Shown: positions 6,792 through 13,316 of the stretch, in pieces
Layout: every line of letters starts with the position of its first letter
How positions within the stretch are numbered: position 1 is the first letter of the stretch
Assembly: GCA_029857855.1 (NCBI GenBank)
Contig: JAOUGG010000011.1
Span: 1-14,088 of the forward strand
Direction of reading: 5' to 3'
Length of the DNA: 14,088 nt
Origin: Acidimicrobiia bacterium
Lineage (GTDB): Bacteria > Actinomycetota > Acidimicrobiia > Acidimicrobiales > SZUA-35
Notes under the pieces: generated by a model
The model's input: only the letters and a program-made list of their open reading frames with translations
Told to the model about the DNA's origin: nothing
The model's database searches: none
Translations under genes and position numbers: made by a program

Positions 6792-7355
6792 TCAGCTCGT
6801 CCATTGGGGATTCCGGCCCGCGAACCCGAGCAGGCGCTCCAGCATCGGGGCGTCGCCGGGAACGGCGATTTGCTCACCGAAGAAGCCGCTGTCCTCACCC
6901 CGGTACTCGGGGCTCACGATACCTTCGAGGAACAGGCGGGCCTGTTCGGCCGCGTCGTCGGACACCGACCACTGACGGCCCGTGGCCACGGACAGGTCCC
7001 AGCCGTGCACGATGTATTCACCGATGGCGGCCGGATCATCGCGGGCGTCGACCGACCACGATTCCGGATCGATTCGCTCGCTTTCGCCGTCGGGGTCATC
7101 CAGTGCCGCGGCGAAGAACTGCAGCCACGCCAGAACATGATTGCGTAGTTCGGCCACGGTGAAGTTGCGGCACGGGGTCGGCCGCTCGAACGCATCGGGC
7201 GGGACGTCGACAACATCGGTCAACCGGTCAAGAACCGGAACGAGCAGGGAAATCGCGGTGGACGGATCGGTCACGGCGCTAGGTGCTTCGGCCGGAAACA
7301 CCGGTAGGTCGGAGTCGGTTGCCGTTTCGTCTGTCGGAGCTGTCTGATTGGTCAT
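6792..7355 (-). CDS. TIGR03086 / DinB-like (mycothiol-dependent isomerase fold) protein
   Basis: The 187-residue protein carries the signature of the actinobacterial TIGR03086 family, related to mycothiol-dependent maleylpyruvate isomerase and DinB. Visible motifs are TPCRNFTVAELRNHV (60-74), VHGWDLSVATG (116-126) and a C-terminal LLGFAGRNPQW (175-185). The expected metal triad is present as H73 and E113-x3-H117. The distance from H73 to H117 is only 44 residues, shorter than the roughly 70-75 I recall for the family, so a helix between them seems missing. A low-complexity N-terminal tail of about 30 residues precedes the domain. The ATG at 7355 is preferred over one at 7379 because TACCGT lies seven bases before it. 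Members may be thiol-dependent enzymes, but most have no known reaction. It is divergent from the AraC-like gene and just upstream of the MFS gene. Confidence 0.75.
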   Translation of the reverse strand: MTNQTAPTDETATDSDLPVFPAEAPSAVTDPSTAISLLVPVLDRLTDVVDVPPDAFERPTPCRNFTVAELRNHVLAWLQFFAAALDDPDGESERIDPESWSVDARDDPAAIGEYIVHGWDLSVATGRQWSVSDDAAEQARLFLEGIVSPEYRGEDSGFFGEQIAVPGDAPMLERLLGFAGRNPQWTS

Positions 7356-7368
7356 GGCCTCGACGGTA
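7356..7368 (-). promoter_or_regulatory. Leaderless-type promoter of the TIGR03086 gene
   Basis: On the minus strand TACCGT (7368-7363) is followed by seven bases and the ATG at 7355. This is the TANNNT pattern at leaderless spacing. A -35 box is not obvious. It lies back to back with the promoter of the AraC-like gene in a 71-bp gap, so one bound regulator could affect both. Confidence 0.45.
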
Positions 7369-7390
7369 GATCGAGCCATGGCCGCAACGA

Positions 7391-7427
7391 TTGAACAGTT
7401 GCGCCAACCTCGGTAGGGTCCGATCCA
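7391..7427 (+). promoter_or_regulatory. Leaderless-type promoter of the AraC-like gene
   Basis: TTGAAC (7391-7396), a 17-base spacer, TAGGGT (7414-7419), then seven bases to the ATG at 7427. The -35 is close to TTGACA and the spacing is ideal. The TTG at 7391, which is in frame with the gene, is therefore better read as part of the -35 box than as a start codon. Confidence 0.6.
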
Positions 7428-8146
7428 TGACCGATCGGGGCGTCTGGCCCGACGACACGCGGGGCATCGTCGATCCCGGGGCCATGCGGCGGATCGTCGA
7501 CTTCGCCCGCTACCCCGCCGGTGATGCGCTCGAGGGTGTGATCGATTGGTTCTGGTCGGTTTCCTGGACGCTGCCCGACGGTGTCGTGCACGACCAGGAG
7601 GTGCTCAACCATCCGGGCGGCCACATCAGCATCGGGACCGTCGACGACACGGGGGTTCCGCTCGACCCGGCCCAGGGCCGTGTCTATGGTGTCCTGACCG
7701 GCGTCAGCAACCGCCGGTTGACCGGGTCGGGCTGGACGGTGGCGGCCAAGACCACCACCGGCGGACTGGGTGTGCTGATCGACCGTCCCGCTCGGGAGAT
7801 CACCGACCAGGAGCTCGACCTCTCGGCCGCTCTCCCCGGTCTCGACGGCGGGCGGCTGGTGACCGACGTTCGAGCCGCCTCCGACCCGACCGAGCGGGTC
7901 GATCTGCTGCGCCGGGCGCTGTGTTCGCTGCCGGCCGACCGGGATCCCACTCTGGTGGCCGAGGCCCGCATCATCGAGGCGGCCGAAGCCGCGGTCGACG
8001 CCGTAGACCTCGACGATCCGAACGACTGGTCGGGCTGGTCGACGCTGTCGGACCGGTTGGGCTACGCCGACCAGGCCCACCTGATCCGCGACTTCCGCCT
8101 GCACCTGGGGACGACGCCGGGACAGTATCGGGAGCGGAACCGCTGA
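7427..8146 (+). CDS. AraC-like transcriptional regulator with an N-terminal DUF6597-type domain
   Basis: The 239-residue protein has an N-terminal ligand-sensing region (about 20-130) of the type found before AraC helix-turn-helix domains (WFWSVSWTLP at 41-50, then a beta-rich stretch). The C terminus has the second AraC helix-turn-helix, LGYADQAHLIRDFRLHLG followed by TTPGQY (211-234). The first helix-turn-helix normally expected just before it is not visible. Residues 171-203 run directly from DRDPTLVAEARIIEAAE into the second motif, where relatives as I remember them have about 40 more residues including a RTLQRLF-type recognition helix. The protein may bind DNA weakly or as a dimer, or act as a co-regulator. 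Its stop overlaps the CoA-transferase start by one base (TGATG), so the two are made together. Confidence 0.75.
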   Translation: MTDRGVWPDDTRGIVDPGAMRRIVDFARYPAGDALEGVIDWFWSVSWTLPDGVVHDQEVLNHPGGHISIGTVDDTGVPLDPAQGRVYGVLTGVSNRRLTGSGWTVAAKTTTGGLGVLIDRPAREITDQELDLSAALPGLDGGRLVTDVRAASDPTERVDLLRRALCSLPADRDPTLVAEARIIEAAEAAVDAVDLDDPNDWSGWSTLSDRLGYADQAHLIRDFRLHLGTTPGQYRERNR

Positions 8147-9282
8147 TGGCCGCCCTCGACGGAATTCTGGTGGTGGCGGTGGAACAGGCCGTCGCCGCAC
8201 CCGTCTGCACCGCTCGGCTCTGCGAGGCCGGTGCCCGGGTCATCAAGGTCGAGCGTCCCGAAGGTGACTTCGCCCGTGGTTACGACACGGCGGCCGGTGG
8301 CGACAGCTCGTACTTCGCCTGGGCCAACCACGGCAAGGAGTCGGTGGTGCTCGACTTCAAGCAACCCGACGACGCCGCCCTGCTTCGCCGCATGATCACC
8401 GCAGCCGACGTGTTCGTCCAGAACCTGGCGCCCGGGGCATTGGAGCGAGCCGGGTTCGGCTCCGGTGCGCTGCGGGCCGAACAACCGTCGCTCATCACGC
8501 TCGACATCAGCGGCTACGGCGAGTCACCCGAACTCGCCGAAAAGAAGGCCTATGACCTCCTCGTCCAGGCGGAGAGCGGGTTGATCGGCATCTCGGGCGG
8601 CCCGAACGAACTCGGACGGGTCGGGGTGTCGGTGTGCGACATCGGCACCGGGATCACCGCCTACGGCGCGGTGCTGGAGGCGCTCCTGGCCCGGGCCACG
8701 AACGGCCGGGGCCGGGGGATACGCCTCTCGCTGTTCGACATGATGGCCGAGTGGATGACCGTGCCGCTGGTCCAGCACGAGTACGGCGACGGCGGCCCGA
8801 CGAGGGTTGGGCTTCGCCATCCGACGATCGCTCCCTACGGGGCCTACGCCACCTCGGAGGGTGCCCTCACGCTCATCTCGATCCAGAATGAGCGGGAGTG
8901 GGTCCGTCTGTGTGCCGAGGCGCTCGGCGATCCGGATCTGGCCGTTGATCGCCGGTTCACGTCCAACAACGACCGTGTGGCCAACCGCGACGCACTGGAG
9001 ATCGAGTTGGGTCGCCGTGTCGGTGCGCTCGACCGGGCTGAGTTCCATCGCCGTCTCGGTGCGGCCGCCATCGCCTACGGTTCGGTCAACTCGCTCGACG
9101 ACCTGGCCGTCCACCCGGCGCTGCGCCGCCGCACGATCGTGAACAGCACCGGGGCTGCGGTCGACCTGGCCGCTCAGCCGGTTCGGTGGGAGGATGGCGA
9201 TCGACCTGGGGCGTCGGCTGCGTCACCGAGGGTTCCGGCCGTCGGAGCCCACACCGATGCCGTTCGAGCCGAGTTCTCCTGA
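8146..9282 (+). CDS. Family III CoA-transferase (CaiB/BaiF)
   Basis: The 378-residue protein is a class III CoA-transferase, which moves CoA between carboxylic acids through an aspartyl-CoA anhydride. It starts with GILVVAVEQAVAAPVCTARL, contains GARVIKVERPEGDFAR (29-44), NHGKESVVLDFK (61-72), VQNLAPGALERAGFG (91-105), and the catalytic aspartate in SLFDMMAEWM (D198). The segments KKAYDLLVQAESGL and LRHPTIAPYGAY, with SIQNEREW further on, recall the subgroup acting on itaconate, mesaconate or citramalate-like diacids; this narrower guess is inference. The start ATG overlaps the regulator stop, with a GGGAG sequence about ten bases upstream. A substrate such as acrylate from the nearby DMSP-lyase-like cupin cannot be excluded but is not shown. 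The gene ends 19 bases from the convergent ABC permease. Confidence 0.9.
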   Translation: MAALDGILVVAVEQAVAAPVCTARLCEAGARVIKVERPEGDFARGYDTAAGGDSSYFAWANHGKESVVLDFKQPDDAALLRRMITAADVFVQNLAPGALERAGFGSGALRAEQPSLITLDISGYGESPELAEKKAYDLLVQAESGLIGISGGPNELGRVGVSVCDIGTGITAYGAVLEALLARATNGRGRGIRLSLFDMMAEWMTVPLVQHEYGDGGPTRVGLRHPTIAPYGAYATSEGALTLISIQNEREWVRLCAEALGDPDLAVDRRFTSNNDRVANRDALEIELGRRVGALDRAEFHRRLGAAAIAYGSVNSLDDLAVHPALRRRTIVNSTGAAVDLAAQPVRWEDGDRPGASAASPRVPAVGAHTDAVRAEFS

Positions 9283-9301
9283 CGTCGGGGTCCGGTGGCG
9301 C

Positions 9302-10162
9302 TCAACCCTTGCGGTACTGGCGGACGCTGAGAAATCCGAACACCAACATGATGCCGGCGCACCACAGGAGTGAGCGGACGAGCGGGCCGGCGATCTCGCC
9401 GCCCTGCATCATGGCCCGGGTGGCGTCGACCACCTGGGTCACGGGCTGGTGGGCGGAGAACACCTGCAGCCATCCCGGCATGTTCTCGACCGGTGCGAAC
9501 GTCGACGCGGCGAAGGTCAGCGGGAACGCGGGCAGGAACGACGCGGCCTGGACCGCCTCGACGTTGCCGAGCGACAAACCCATCCAGGCGTAGAACCAGG
9601 TGATCGAATAACCGAACAGCAGCACGAGGAGGAAGCTGGCGACGGCCCAGCCGAACCCGTTGTTGAAACGGAAACCGATCACGAAACCCATGACGATGAT
9701 CACGCTGTTGGTGATGATCCCCCGCATCGCGTCGGCCATGGTGCGGCCGCTGAGCACGGCGAGGCGCGACATCGGGAGTGACCGGAAACGGTCGATCACA
9801 CCCCGCGTCATGTCCTCGGCGAGACCGACGGCGGTGTTGCTGCCACCGAACATGACCGTCTGCACCATGATCCCGGGGATCAGGTAGTTGGCGTACGACA
9901 GGCCGGGGACGTCGAGCGAGCCGCCGAACACGAAGTTGAACAGTGACACGAACATGATGGGGGAGATGAGGGCGAACACGATGACCTGCGGCCTGCGCAC
10001 CAGGTAGAGCACGTTTCGTCGGGTCATGGTCAGCGTGTCGCTCACGAAACGCCCGAAGGTCGACCGGTTACGCGGTCCGGTGGCACCGGCGCGAACCGGG
10101 GCGCCGAGTTGGGAACCGGTTACCCCGGCGGTGGCGGTCGTTGGAGTCGTGCCGGCTTTCAT
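9302..10162 (-). CDS. ABC-2 type exporter permease (DrrB-like)
   Basis: The 286-residue protein is an ABC-2 family permease with about six membrane segments, as in DrrB daunorubicin-resistance exporters. A roughly 40-residue Thr/Ala/Pro/Gly-rich cytoplasmic tail precedes the first conserved stretch (TRRNVLYLVRRPQVIVFALISPIMF). The loop AEDMTRGVIDRFRSLPMSR is typical of the family, as is the C-terminal HQPVTQVVDATRAMM. It would form the transmembrane channel partner of the ATPase encoded just upstream; the ATPase stop and this ATG overlap by four bases (ATGA). The exported substrate is unknown; lipids, antibiotics and other hydrophobic compounds are known for relatives. Confidence 0.9.
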   Translation of the reverse strand: MKAGTTPTTATAGVTGSQLGAPVRAGATGPRNRSTFGRFVSDTLTMTRRNVLYLVRRPQVIVFALISPIMFVSLFNFVFGGSLDVPGLSYANYLIPGIMVQTVMFGGSNTAVGLAEDMTRGVIDRFRSLPMSRLAVLSGRTMADAMRGIITNSVIIVMGFVIGFRFNNGFGWAVASFLLVLLFGYSITWFYAWMGLSLGNVEAVQAASFLPAFPLTFAASTFAPVENMPGWLQVFSAHQPVTQVVDATRAMMQGGEIAGPLVRSLLWCAGIMLVFGFLSVRQYRKG

Positions 10163-11139
10163 CGGCGCCGTCCTTTCCGGCCGGCGGCGGCGGGTTCGGG
10201 TTCGTCGGTTTCCGCCCGCTTGCCTGTGATCGACAGGAAGACATCGTCGAGCGATGGTCTGGTGACGGCCAGATCCCGCAGTGCGATCTGCTCGTTCTCG
10301 AAAAGCTGGCCGGCGGCCAGCAACGCCTCGATCCGGTTGGTGACCGGAATGGACGCCTGCTGGCGACGATCGTCGACGTAGGGAGCCGTCGCACCGACCT
10401 GCTCCAGGATCGAGACCACCCGGGCCATGTCGTCGGGCTCGGTCGGGCTGGCCATGAGGCGGTCGCCGCCCAGTCGCTCCTTGAGTTCGTCGGGAGTGCC
10501 CTCGGCGATGATGTGGCCGAGGTCGATGACGGCGAGCCGGTCGGCCAGCTCGTCTGCCTCCTCCAGGTACTGGGTGGTCAGGAGCACGGTGGCGCCGTCG
10601 GAAACGAGGTCGCGGATGAGCTGCCAGAGTTCATTGCGGGTGCGGGGGTCGAGCCCGGTCGTCGGCTCGTCGAGGATCAGGATTCGGGGGCGGCCGACGA
10701 GACTGGCCCCGAGATCTATCCGGCGCCGCATGCCGCCGGAGTAGGTGCGGACCTGACGGTCGGCCGCGTCGGTCAGCGACAGCCGTTCCAGGATGTCGTC
10801 GGCCCGGCGCCGGGCCTCGGCCCGATCGAGCTGATAGAGCCGACCGACGATTTCGAGGTTCTCCCGTCCGGTCAGCAGATCGTCGACCGCGGCGTTCTGC
10901 CCGGCGAGACCGATCAGGGCCCGAACGGCCATAGGGTCGCGGTGGGGGTCGATGCCGCCCAGGGTGCATCGACCCGACGTCGGCTTCAGCAGGGTGGCCA
11001 GGATCCGGACCAGGGTGGTCTTACCGGCGCCGTTGGGCCCGAGCAGGCCGAAGATCTCGCCTTCGTCGACCGAGAGGGTGATCCCGTTGAGGGCGTGGAC
11101 GTCACCGAAATGTTTGACCACCTGGTCGGCTTCGATCAT
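10159..11139 (-). CDS. ABC transporter ATP-binding protein (DrrA-like)
   Basis: The 326-residue ATPase has Walker A GPNGAGKT (34-41), signature YSGGM, and Walker B ILILDEPTTGLDP. The following switch reads LLTTQYLEEADELAD: glutamine takes the place of the usual H-loop histidine, as is normal for the DrrA subgroup. A C-terminal domain of about 90 residues (ending in the basic AGRKGRRR) matches DrrA length. It energises export by the coupled permease. I prefer the ATG at 11139; the in-frame TTG at 11148 would lie directly against the TATCGT box. The gene is the first of a two-gene unit and is led by an AT-rich promoter region. Confidence 0.92.
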   Translation of the reverse strand: MIEADQVVKHFGDVHALNGITLSVDEGEIFGLLGPNGAGKTTLVRILATLLKPTSGRCTLGGIDPHRDPMAVRALIGLAGQNAAVDDLLTGRENLEIVGRLYQLDRAEARRRADDILERLSLTDAADRQVRTYSGGMRRRIDLGASLVGRPRILILDEPTTGLDPRTRNELWQLIRDLVSDGATVLLTTQYLEEADELADRLAVIDLGHIIAEGTPDELKERLGGDRLMASPTEPDDMARVVSILEQVGATAPYVDDRRQQASIPVTNRIEALLAAGQLFENEQIALRDLAVTRPSLDDVFLSITGKRAETDEPEPAAAGRKGRRR

Positions 11140-11199
11140 GGCGGCCAACGATACCGATGCCCGGTCCCGAAAGTTTTTTTTGATTTTGGGAACTTTTCC
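11140..11199 (-). promoter_or_regulatory. Promoter region of the ABC exporter with an A-tract
   Basis: On the minus strand TATCGT (11153-11148) lies eight bases before the ATG at 11139, suggesting a leaderless or nearly leaderless transcript. Above it, about 11198-11171, is an unusually AT-rich stretch for this genome, with a run of eight A residues and nearby AAAA. It sits at and beyond the expected -35 and could work as an UP-like element. No good -35 hexamer is visible. Confidence 0.4.
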
Positions 11200-11692
11200 G
11201 CGTCTGTACGCGACTCAGTACTTGAACGGACGGCAAGACCTTGCTTGCGGGTGAGAACGCTTTCGGGTGCGGCAGAGCTGTTTGTTCCACATAGTTCTGA
11301 CATCTGGCAGCCGGAGTTCCTCTTATCCGATGAGTCGGCCTTGGACCACGCGGCGGACTCAAGGCGGGCTTACCGGCCTAACGCAAAACCGCTGAACAAT
11401 GGCTGCCAGGTGTCACTCTCTCTCCGACGGCTTCCTCCCCGGACCGTTTCCGGTCCTTCCTCTTGCCGTCGGAGAGCTGTGTAACCGAACCATGTGATGG
11501 AACATCCACAAAGAGCGGCTTCGGCCGAACCATCTATGTGGTGCATCGAATGAACGTCCTGGCGCGGGGCGTTTATTCGCGTTTCCGGTCGTTCACCGCC
11601 CCTGCTGATCGCACGTCAAGAATTCGGAAATCCTGGTCCGGGCCTAGCAGCCGCCAACCCCTTTCCAATATCGTGGAGTGGCAAGCGTGTAG
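11200..11692. other. Gene-poor, lower-GC stretch upstream of the sigma factor
   Basis: I see no convincing protein gene, tRNA or known RNA here. Base composition drops (58% GC by hand count at 11521-11580), and short open frames on both strands lack family motifs or clear start signals. Several hairpins are present: CGCGT/ACGCG at 11199-11212, GCAAG/CTTGC near 11233-11248, GCCTTG/CAAGGC at 11338-11365, the large one at 11409-11486, and the palindrome TTCGGCCGAA at 11520-11529. Possible -10 boxes for rightward transcription are TATCGT (11669-11674) and TAGCGT (11698-11703). Confidence 0.6.
11409..11486 (+). repeat. Large interrupted inverted repeat (possible structured RNA)
   Basis: A perfect 12-bp stem joins CTCTCCGACGGC (11420-11431) and GCCGTCGGAGAG (11465-11476). 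Inside it, GGACCG (11441-11446) pairs with CGGTCC (11451-11456) around a TTTC loop. Outside it, CAC/GTG (11414-11416, 11479-11481) and GGT/ACC (11409-11411, 11484-11486) extend the stem through small internal loops. The two strands of the central internal loop are all pyrimidine, TTCCTCCCC and TTCCTCTT. Read as RNA this is a 78-nt rod with C-rich internal loops; a DNA-level role is also possible. There is no T-run after it. Confidence 0.6.
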
Positions 11693-11920
11693 GCGGTTAG
11701 CGTAGGGACCCCAATCATTCACCATGACGCCGCGATAGTCGATGAACTCGTAGCCTTCCTCCAATCAGGCTCGCCCATCGTTGACGCGCGCCTGGCCACC
11801 ATCTACGCCGACGCCGGCCCCGATCTCGCCGACCGGCTGCTCGACAGCGTCGCCCTTCAAGCGGCCGAAGGATCGCCCTACGCCCTGAGGCTTCTCCTCA
11901 ACCTCATCTCCGAGCATCGG
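11693..11920 (+). other. In-frame coding-like extension of the sigma factor without a usual start codon
   Basis: Reading in the sigma factor frame from the TAG at 11690-11692, there is no stop before the gene end, and from about 11765 the codons have the strong G/C third-position bias of the real genes. The translation, including VDELVAFLQ and RLATIYADAGPDLADRLL, looks like helical protein, and YALRLLLNLISEHRL (11858-11923) would supply the start of sigma region 2. Yet this stretch has no ATG, GTG or TTG in frame. Possible non-standard starts are ATT at 11717 (AGGG nine bases upstream), ATC at 11714, or CTG at 11792. Confidence 0.6.
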
Positions 11921-12367
11921 TTGGCCTATCCGGGGATATCCCGGCACGTCCTCGCCCGCTCGGCGCAGGAAGACGTGGCCCAGGAGGTGTTGATCGCCGT
12001 CGCCCGATCGATCCACCGGTATCGCGGCGATTCGAAGTTCACCACCTGGCTCTACACGGTGGCTCGGAACACCGCCGTGGCCGAGCTGCGTCGTAGCCGT
12101 CCCTCCGTTTCCTACGACGACGAGGCGGCCAGCGAGCAGGACGCCCTCCGTTTCAGCTCCCGCGCCACCGATCGGCAGATCATTCAGGCGGCCATCGGTC
12201 AACTGCCGGCGATCTTCCGCGAAGTCGTCTACCTGCGTGACATCCAGCGATTGAGCTACGAGGACATCGCCAATCGTGAGGGCATCGCCCTCAACACCGT
12301 CAGGTCGCGCCTGTCCAGGGGCCGGGCCCTTCTGGCCACCGAACTCGCGACGTTCCGAGGGCTATGA
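11921..12367 (+). CDS. Sigma-70 family (ECF-like) RNA polymerase sigma factor
   Basis: From the first usual in-frame start, a TTG at 11921, the product is 148 residues. It contains sigma region 2 (EDVAQEVLIAVARSIHRYRGDSKFTTWLYTVARN, about residues 17-50) and region 4 with its helix-turn-helix (LPAIFREVVYLRDIQRLSYEDIANREGIALNTVRSRLSRG, about 99-138). It would direct RNA polymerase to a small regulon. The TTG start removes part of region 2.1, and coding-like sequence continues upstream to at least 11765, so the real protein is probably longer or the gene has lost its 5' end. The acidic DAED-type patch before VAQEV reads AQED. Its stop overlaps the kinase start by four bases (ATGA). No anti-sigma gene is next to it, so the kinase is the likely control partner. 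Confidence 0.82.
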   Translation: MAYPGISRHVLARSAQEDVAQEVLIAVARSIHRYRGDSKFTTWLYTVARNTAVAELRRSRPSVSYDDEAASEQDALRFSSRATDRQIIQAAIGQLPAIFREVVYLRDIQRLSYEDIANREGIALNTVRSRLSRGRALLATELATFRGL

Positions 12368-13302
12368 CCGATCTGCCGACCGCTCGATCGAAGCGAATCG
12401 GCAACTACCGAGTCATCGCGCCGATCGGCGTCGGCTCCTCCGCCACCGTCTATCGGGCCATCGACCAGTCGAGTGGCTACGAGGTGGCGATCAAGGTGCT
12501 GGCCGAAAACCTCAGCCTTCTTCCGGAACCTCGCCAGCGGTTCTACGACGAGGCCGACATCCTGCGGGGCATCAGCAGCCCGGCCATCGCCCGTATCTAC
12601 CACGTCGGCGAAACCGACACCGGGCAACCGTTCATGGTTCTCGAGCTGGCCGACCGGGGTGATCTGCGTCGGCGGGTTGACGAGCTGCGGGCCCGAGGCG
12701 AGTCGATCGACTGGACCGATCTCTGGGCCCTTGGCCGTCATCTCCACGAGGCGCTCAGCTCGCTGCACCAGCGCGGCATCATCCATCGCGACGTGTCGCC
12801 CGGCAACATCTTGATCCAGCATCGAAGCGAGCTGACCGGGCTGTCGGCGGCAAAGCTGCTCGAGCCCGGCGAGCGGTTCATCCTGTCGGATCTCGGCTTC
12901 GCCAAGGACCTGGAGTGGGCCTCCGGATTCACCGCCGGAGGAGGAACGAGAGGGTTCGCCTCACCCGAGCAGCTGAACGAGGTGACCGTCGTCGATCATC
13001 GAACCGACATTTTCAGCGCATCGGCCGTGATCGACTGGACGGTCTTCGACGGCCCGTTCGCCAAGGCGCTCGAGCCGTTCCTCTTGGAGGGCCTGGCCGA
13101 CGATCCGGACGATCGGTTCGAGACGATCGACGAATGGTACGACGCGTTCATCAACGCCATGGACGCCATCGAGACCTGGGACGATCCACCCCGCAGAGGC
13201 GGTTGGCTGCCCGCCGCCTTCGTGTTCGTCACTGGGACCGCTCTCATCGTTCTGGTCCTGTGGCTCACTGGTTCCCTCGGGGAACTCATCGACGCTCTCT
13301 GA
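12364..13302 (+). CDS. Membrane-anchored Ser/Thr protein kinase
   Basis: The 312-residue protein is a Hanks-type kinase. Seen in order: glycine loop GVGSSATVY (22-30), VAIK with K44, the alpha-C glutamate in YDEADIL (E63), catalytic HRDVSPGN (141-148), metal-binding DLG (176-178), SPE (200-202) and the alpha-F aspartate D214. All residues needed for activity are present. From D214 the chain reaches ADDPDDRF after only about 30 residues, so the C lobe is compact. One membrane segment (about 281-301) follows, then about ten residues, so no external sensor domain exists. The ATG overlaps the sigma factor stop by four bases. The arrangement suggests the kinase controls the sigma factor by phosphorylation, as in known sigma factor-kinase pairs; this is inference. 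Confidence 0.9.
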   Translation: MTDLPTARSKRIGNYRVIAPIGVGSSATVYRAIDQSSGYEVAIKVLAENLSLLPEPRQRFYDEADILRGISSPAIARIYHVGETDTGQPFMVLELADRGDLRRRVDELRARGESIDWTDLWALGRHLHEALSSLHQRGIIHRDVSPGNILIQHRSELTGLSAAKLLEPGERFILSDLGFAKDLEWASGFTAGGGTRGFASPEQLNEVTVVDHRTDIFSASAVIDWTVFDGPFAKALEPFLLEGLADDPDDRFETIDEWYDAFINAMDAIETWDDPPRRGGWLPAAFVFVTGTALIVLVLWLTGSLGELIDAL

Positions 13303-13316
13303 GGTCAATGCGCCCA

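Noticed and set aside
7391..7393. TTG as start of the AraC-like gene
   Set aside because: It is the first part of a well-spaced -35 box (TTGAAC), and the ATG at 7427 fits a leaderless start.
11171..11186. T-run as an intrinsic terminator on the plus strand
   Set aside because: Only a 4-bp hairpin precedes it and no plus-strand gene ends nearby; a promoter A-tract on the minus strand explains it better.
11212..11221. GACTCAGTAC also present in reverse in the 60-bp repeat
   Set aside because: A single 10-base match in 14 kb with no further similarity on either side is compatible with chance.
11573..11764. A 63-residue minus-strand frame starting next to the sigma gene
   Set aside because: The peptide looks somewhat protein-like (FIDYRGVMVNDWGPYANRL), but it has no recognised motif, a weak third-position GC bias, a TTG start directly after a stop, and overlaps the sigma extension. 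It could be a gene remnant, but I cannot support it.
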